DNA from: an uncultured bacterium
Lineage (GTDB): Bacteria > Bacteroidota > Bacteroidia > Bacteroidales > Bacteroidaceae
NCBI GenBank assembly: GCA_945788485.1
Contig: CALZMB010000147.1
Coordinates: forward strand, 1 to 5,866
DNA: 5,866 nt
Direction: 5' to 3'
The notes beneath the pieces are model-generated. The model was not told the DNA's origin and made no database searches. It saw only the letters and a list, made by a program, of their open reading frames with translations. Each line of letters starts with the position of its first letter. Within the stretch, counting starts at the first letter, position 1. Positions 4,804 through 5,866 of the stretch are shown here, one piece after another. The translations under genes were made by a program, and so were the position numbers.

Positions 4804-5866
4804 ATGAAGATACTTGTATTGAACTGCGGTTCATCATCCATCAAGTATGCCCTCTATAATATGGAGGACAACTCCGTCATGACATCAGGCGGAGCAGAGC
4901 GTGTGGGCCTTGACGGCGCATTCGTGAAAGTGAAGCTCGCCTCTGGAGAGAAAAAGCAAATCATGCACGACATCCCTGAGCACACAGAGGGCGTGAAGTT
5001 CATCTTCTCGCTCCTCACCGACCCGGAGATAGGTGTCATCAAATCGCTCGACGAGATTGACGCCGTAGGCCACCGCATGGTGCATGGCGGAGAGAAGTTC
5101 GCCAAGTCTGTGGTCATCACCCCGGAGGTGATAGAAGCTTTCAAGGCGTGCAGCGACCTCGCGCCTCTCCACAACCCTGCCAACCTCAAGGGTGTGGATG
5201 CAGTGTCGGAGCTGATGCCAGGCCTGCCTCAGGTTGGCGTGTTCGACACAGCGTTCCATCAGACAATGCCGCCTAAGGCTTATCTCTATGCTGTCCCTTA
5301 CGAGCTGTATGAGAAGTACGGCGTGCGCCGCTACGGCTTCCACGGCACCTCCCACCGCTATGTATCGGCACGTGCTCTGGAGTTCCTCGGCATGAAAGCA
5401 GAAGGCACAAAGGTGGTGACGGCACACATCGGCAACGGCGGCTCGCTCGCCGCAGTGGTTGACGGCAAGTGCATCGACACCTCGATGGGCCTCACGCCGC
5501 TTGAAGGTGTGATGATGGGCACACGCTCAGGCGACATCGACGCGGGCGCAGTGACATTCATCGAGAAGAAGCTCGGGCTTGATGCCGACGGCGTGTCAAA
5601 CCTCCTGAACAAGAAGTCAGGCATCGCCGGACTCACTGGTCTCTCAAGCGATATGCGCGACATAGAGAACGCAGCCAACGAGGGCAATGAGCGTGCGAAG
5701 ATAGCCGAAGACTCCTATTTCTACCGCATCAAGAAATATGTCGGCGCATACGCTGCTGCCATGGGCGGCATCGACGTGCTCGTCTTCACCGCCGGAGTGG
5801 GAGAGAACCAGACTCCTATGCGTGAAGAGGTGTGCCGCGGGCTGGAGTTCATGGGCGTGAAGCTCG
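4804..5866 (+). CDS. ackA: Acetate kinase AckA, 3' end beyond window
   Basis: Transfers phosphate from acetyl phosphate to ADP, giving acetate and ATP; it completes the pathway begun by Pta. I read 354 codons with no stop; the family is about 400 residues, so roughly 45 are missing. Residues match the Methanosarcina thermophila enzyme without any offset: Asn7 in LVLNCGSSSIK, Arg91 in GHRMVHGGE, His123, Asp148 in VFDTAFH, His180 in FHGTSHRY, Asn211 in HIGNGGS and Arg241 in MMGTRSGD. The catalytic Glu near 384 lies outside the window. The start ATG at 4804 follows an AT-rich leader (aaacaaacaaaatacaaaat) with no Shine-Dalgarno and gives the canonical N-terminus. It is probably co-transcribed with pta through the repeat-filled spacer. 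No defect is visible. Confidence 0.97.
   Translation, partial: MKILVLNCGSSSIKYALYNMEDNSVMTSGGAERVGLDGAFVKVKLASGEKKQIMHDIPEHTEGVKFIFSLLTDPEIGVIKSLDEIDAVGHRMVHGGEKFAKSVVITPEVIEAFKACSDLAPLHNPANLKGVDAVSELMPGLPQVGVFDTAFHQTMPPKAYLYAVPYELYEKYGVRRYGFHGTSHRYVSARALEFLGMKAEGTKVVTAHIGNGGSLAAVVDGKCIDTSMGLTPLEGVMMGTRSGDIDAGAVTFIEKKLGLDADGVSNLLNKKSGIAGLTGLSSDMRDIENAANEGNERAKIAEDSYFYRIKKYVGAYAAAMGGIDVLVFTAGVGENQTPMREEVCRGLEFMGVKL

Overview
The window looks like a chromosomal segment of a Bacteroidales bacterium, plausibly Prevotellaceae. Three signs support this. Gene starts have A-rich leaders without Shine-Dalgarno sequences. Several leaders carry TAnnTTTG, the -7 element of Bacteroidota promoters, and one has a matching -33 TTG. 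The PurA, Pta and AckA proteins read naturally as that phylum. The genus is an inference from composition and repeat style.

Layout: (1) 1-644, minus strand: the 5' half of purA (adenylosuccinate synthetase), with a candidate promoter at 735-742. (2) 811-856: an isolated perfect 19-bp palindrome. (3) 1066-2445, minus strand: an AT-rich decaying toxin-antitoxin-type cassette. It reads promoter, mntA (nucleotidyltransferase antitoxin), hepT (HEPN toxin), a headless DUF4160 gene, then a DUF2442 gene. hepT is split near its start codon by a 192-bp MITE-like element (1904-2095) with 17/18 matching terminal inverted repeats and a TTTA target duplication. Removing the element and one TTTA copy restores a 114-codon hepT that overlaps the end of mntA. 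(4) 2446-3633: about 1.2 kb without a convincing gene, rich in inverted repeats. It holds a cluster of six hairpins, five with 3-nt loops, bounded by GTTGACRA-type direct repeats (2643-2937). A second structured block (3033-3168) and a switch-like inverted repeat (3248-3322) follow. (5) 3634-end, plus strand: pta and ackA, the acetyl-CoA to acetate overflow and ATP-forming pathway. Their 162-nt spacer is filled with the same GTTGACRA motif as an 8-bp tandem array plus inverted copies.

The three housekeeping genes look intact, with canonical active-site residues; purA and ackA are cut by the window edges. Interest lies in the accessory and noncoding parts: the MITE-interrupted HepT/MntA locus, the start-less DUF4160 frame overlapping the hepT tail, and the repeat families shared by two intergenic regions. 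I see no rRNA, tRNA or CRISPR array. I see no clearly new protein system; the best candidates for undescribed biology are the structured repeats.
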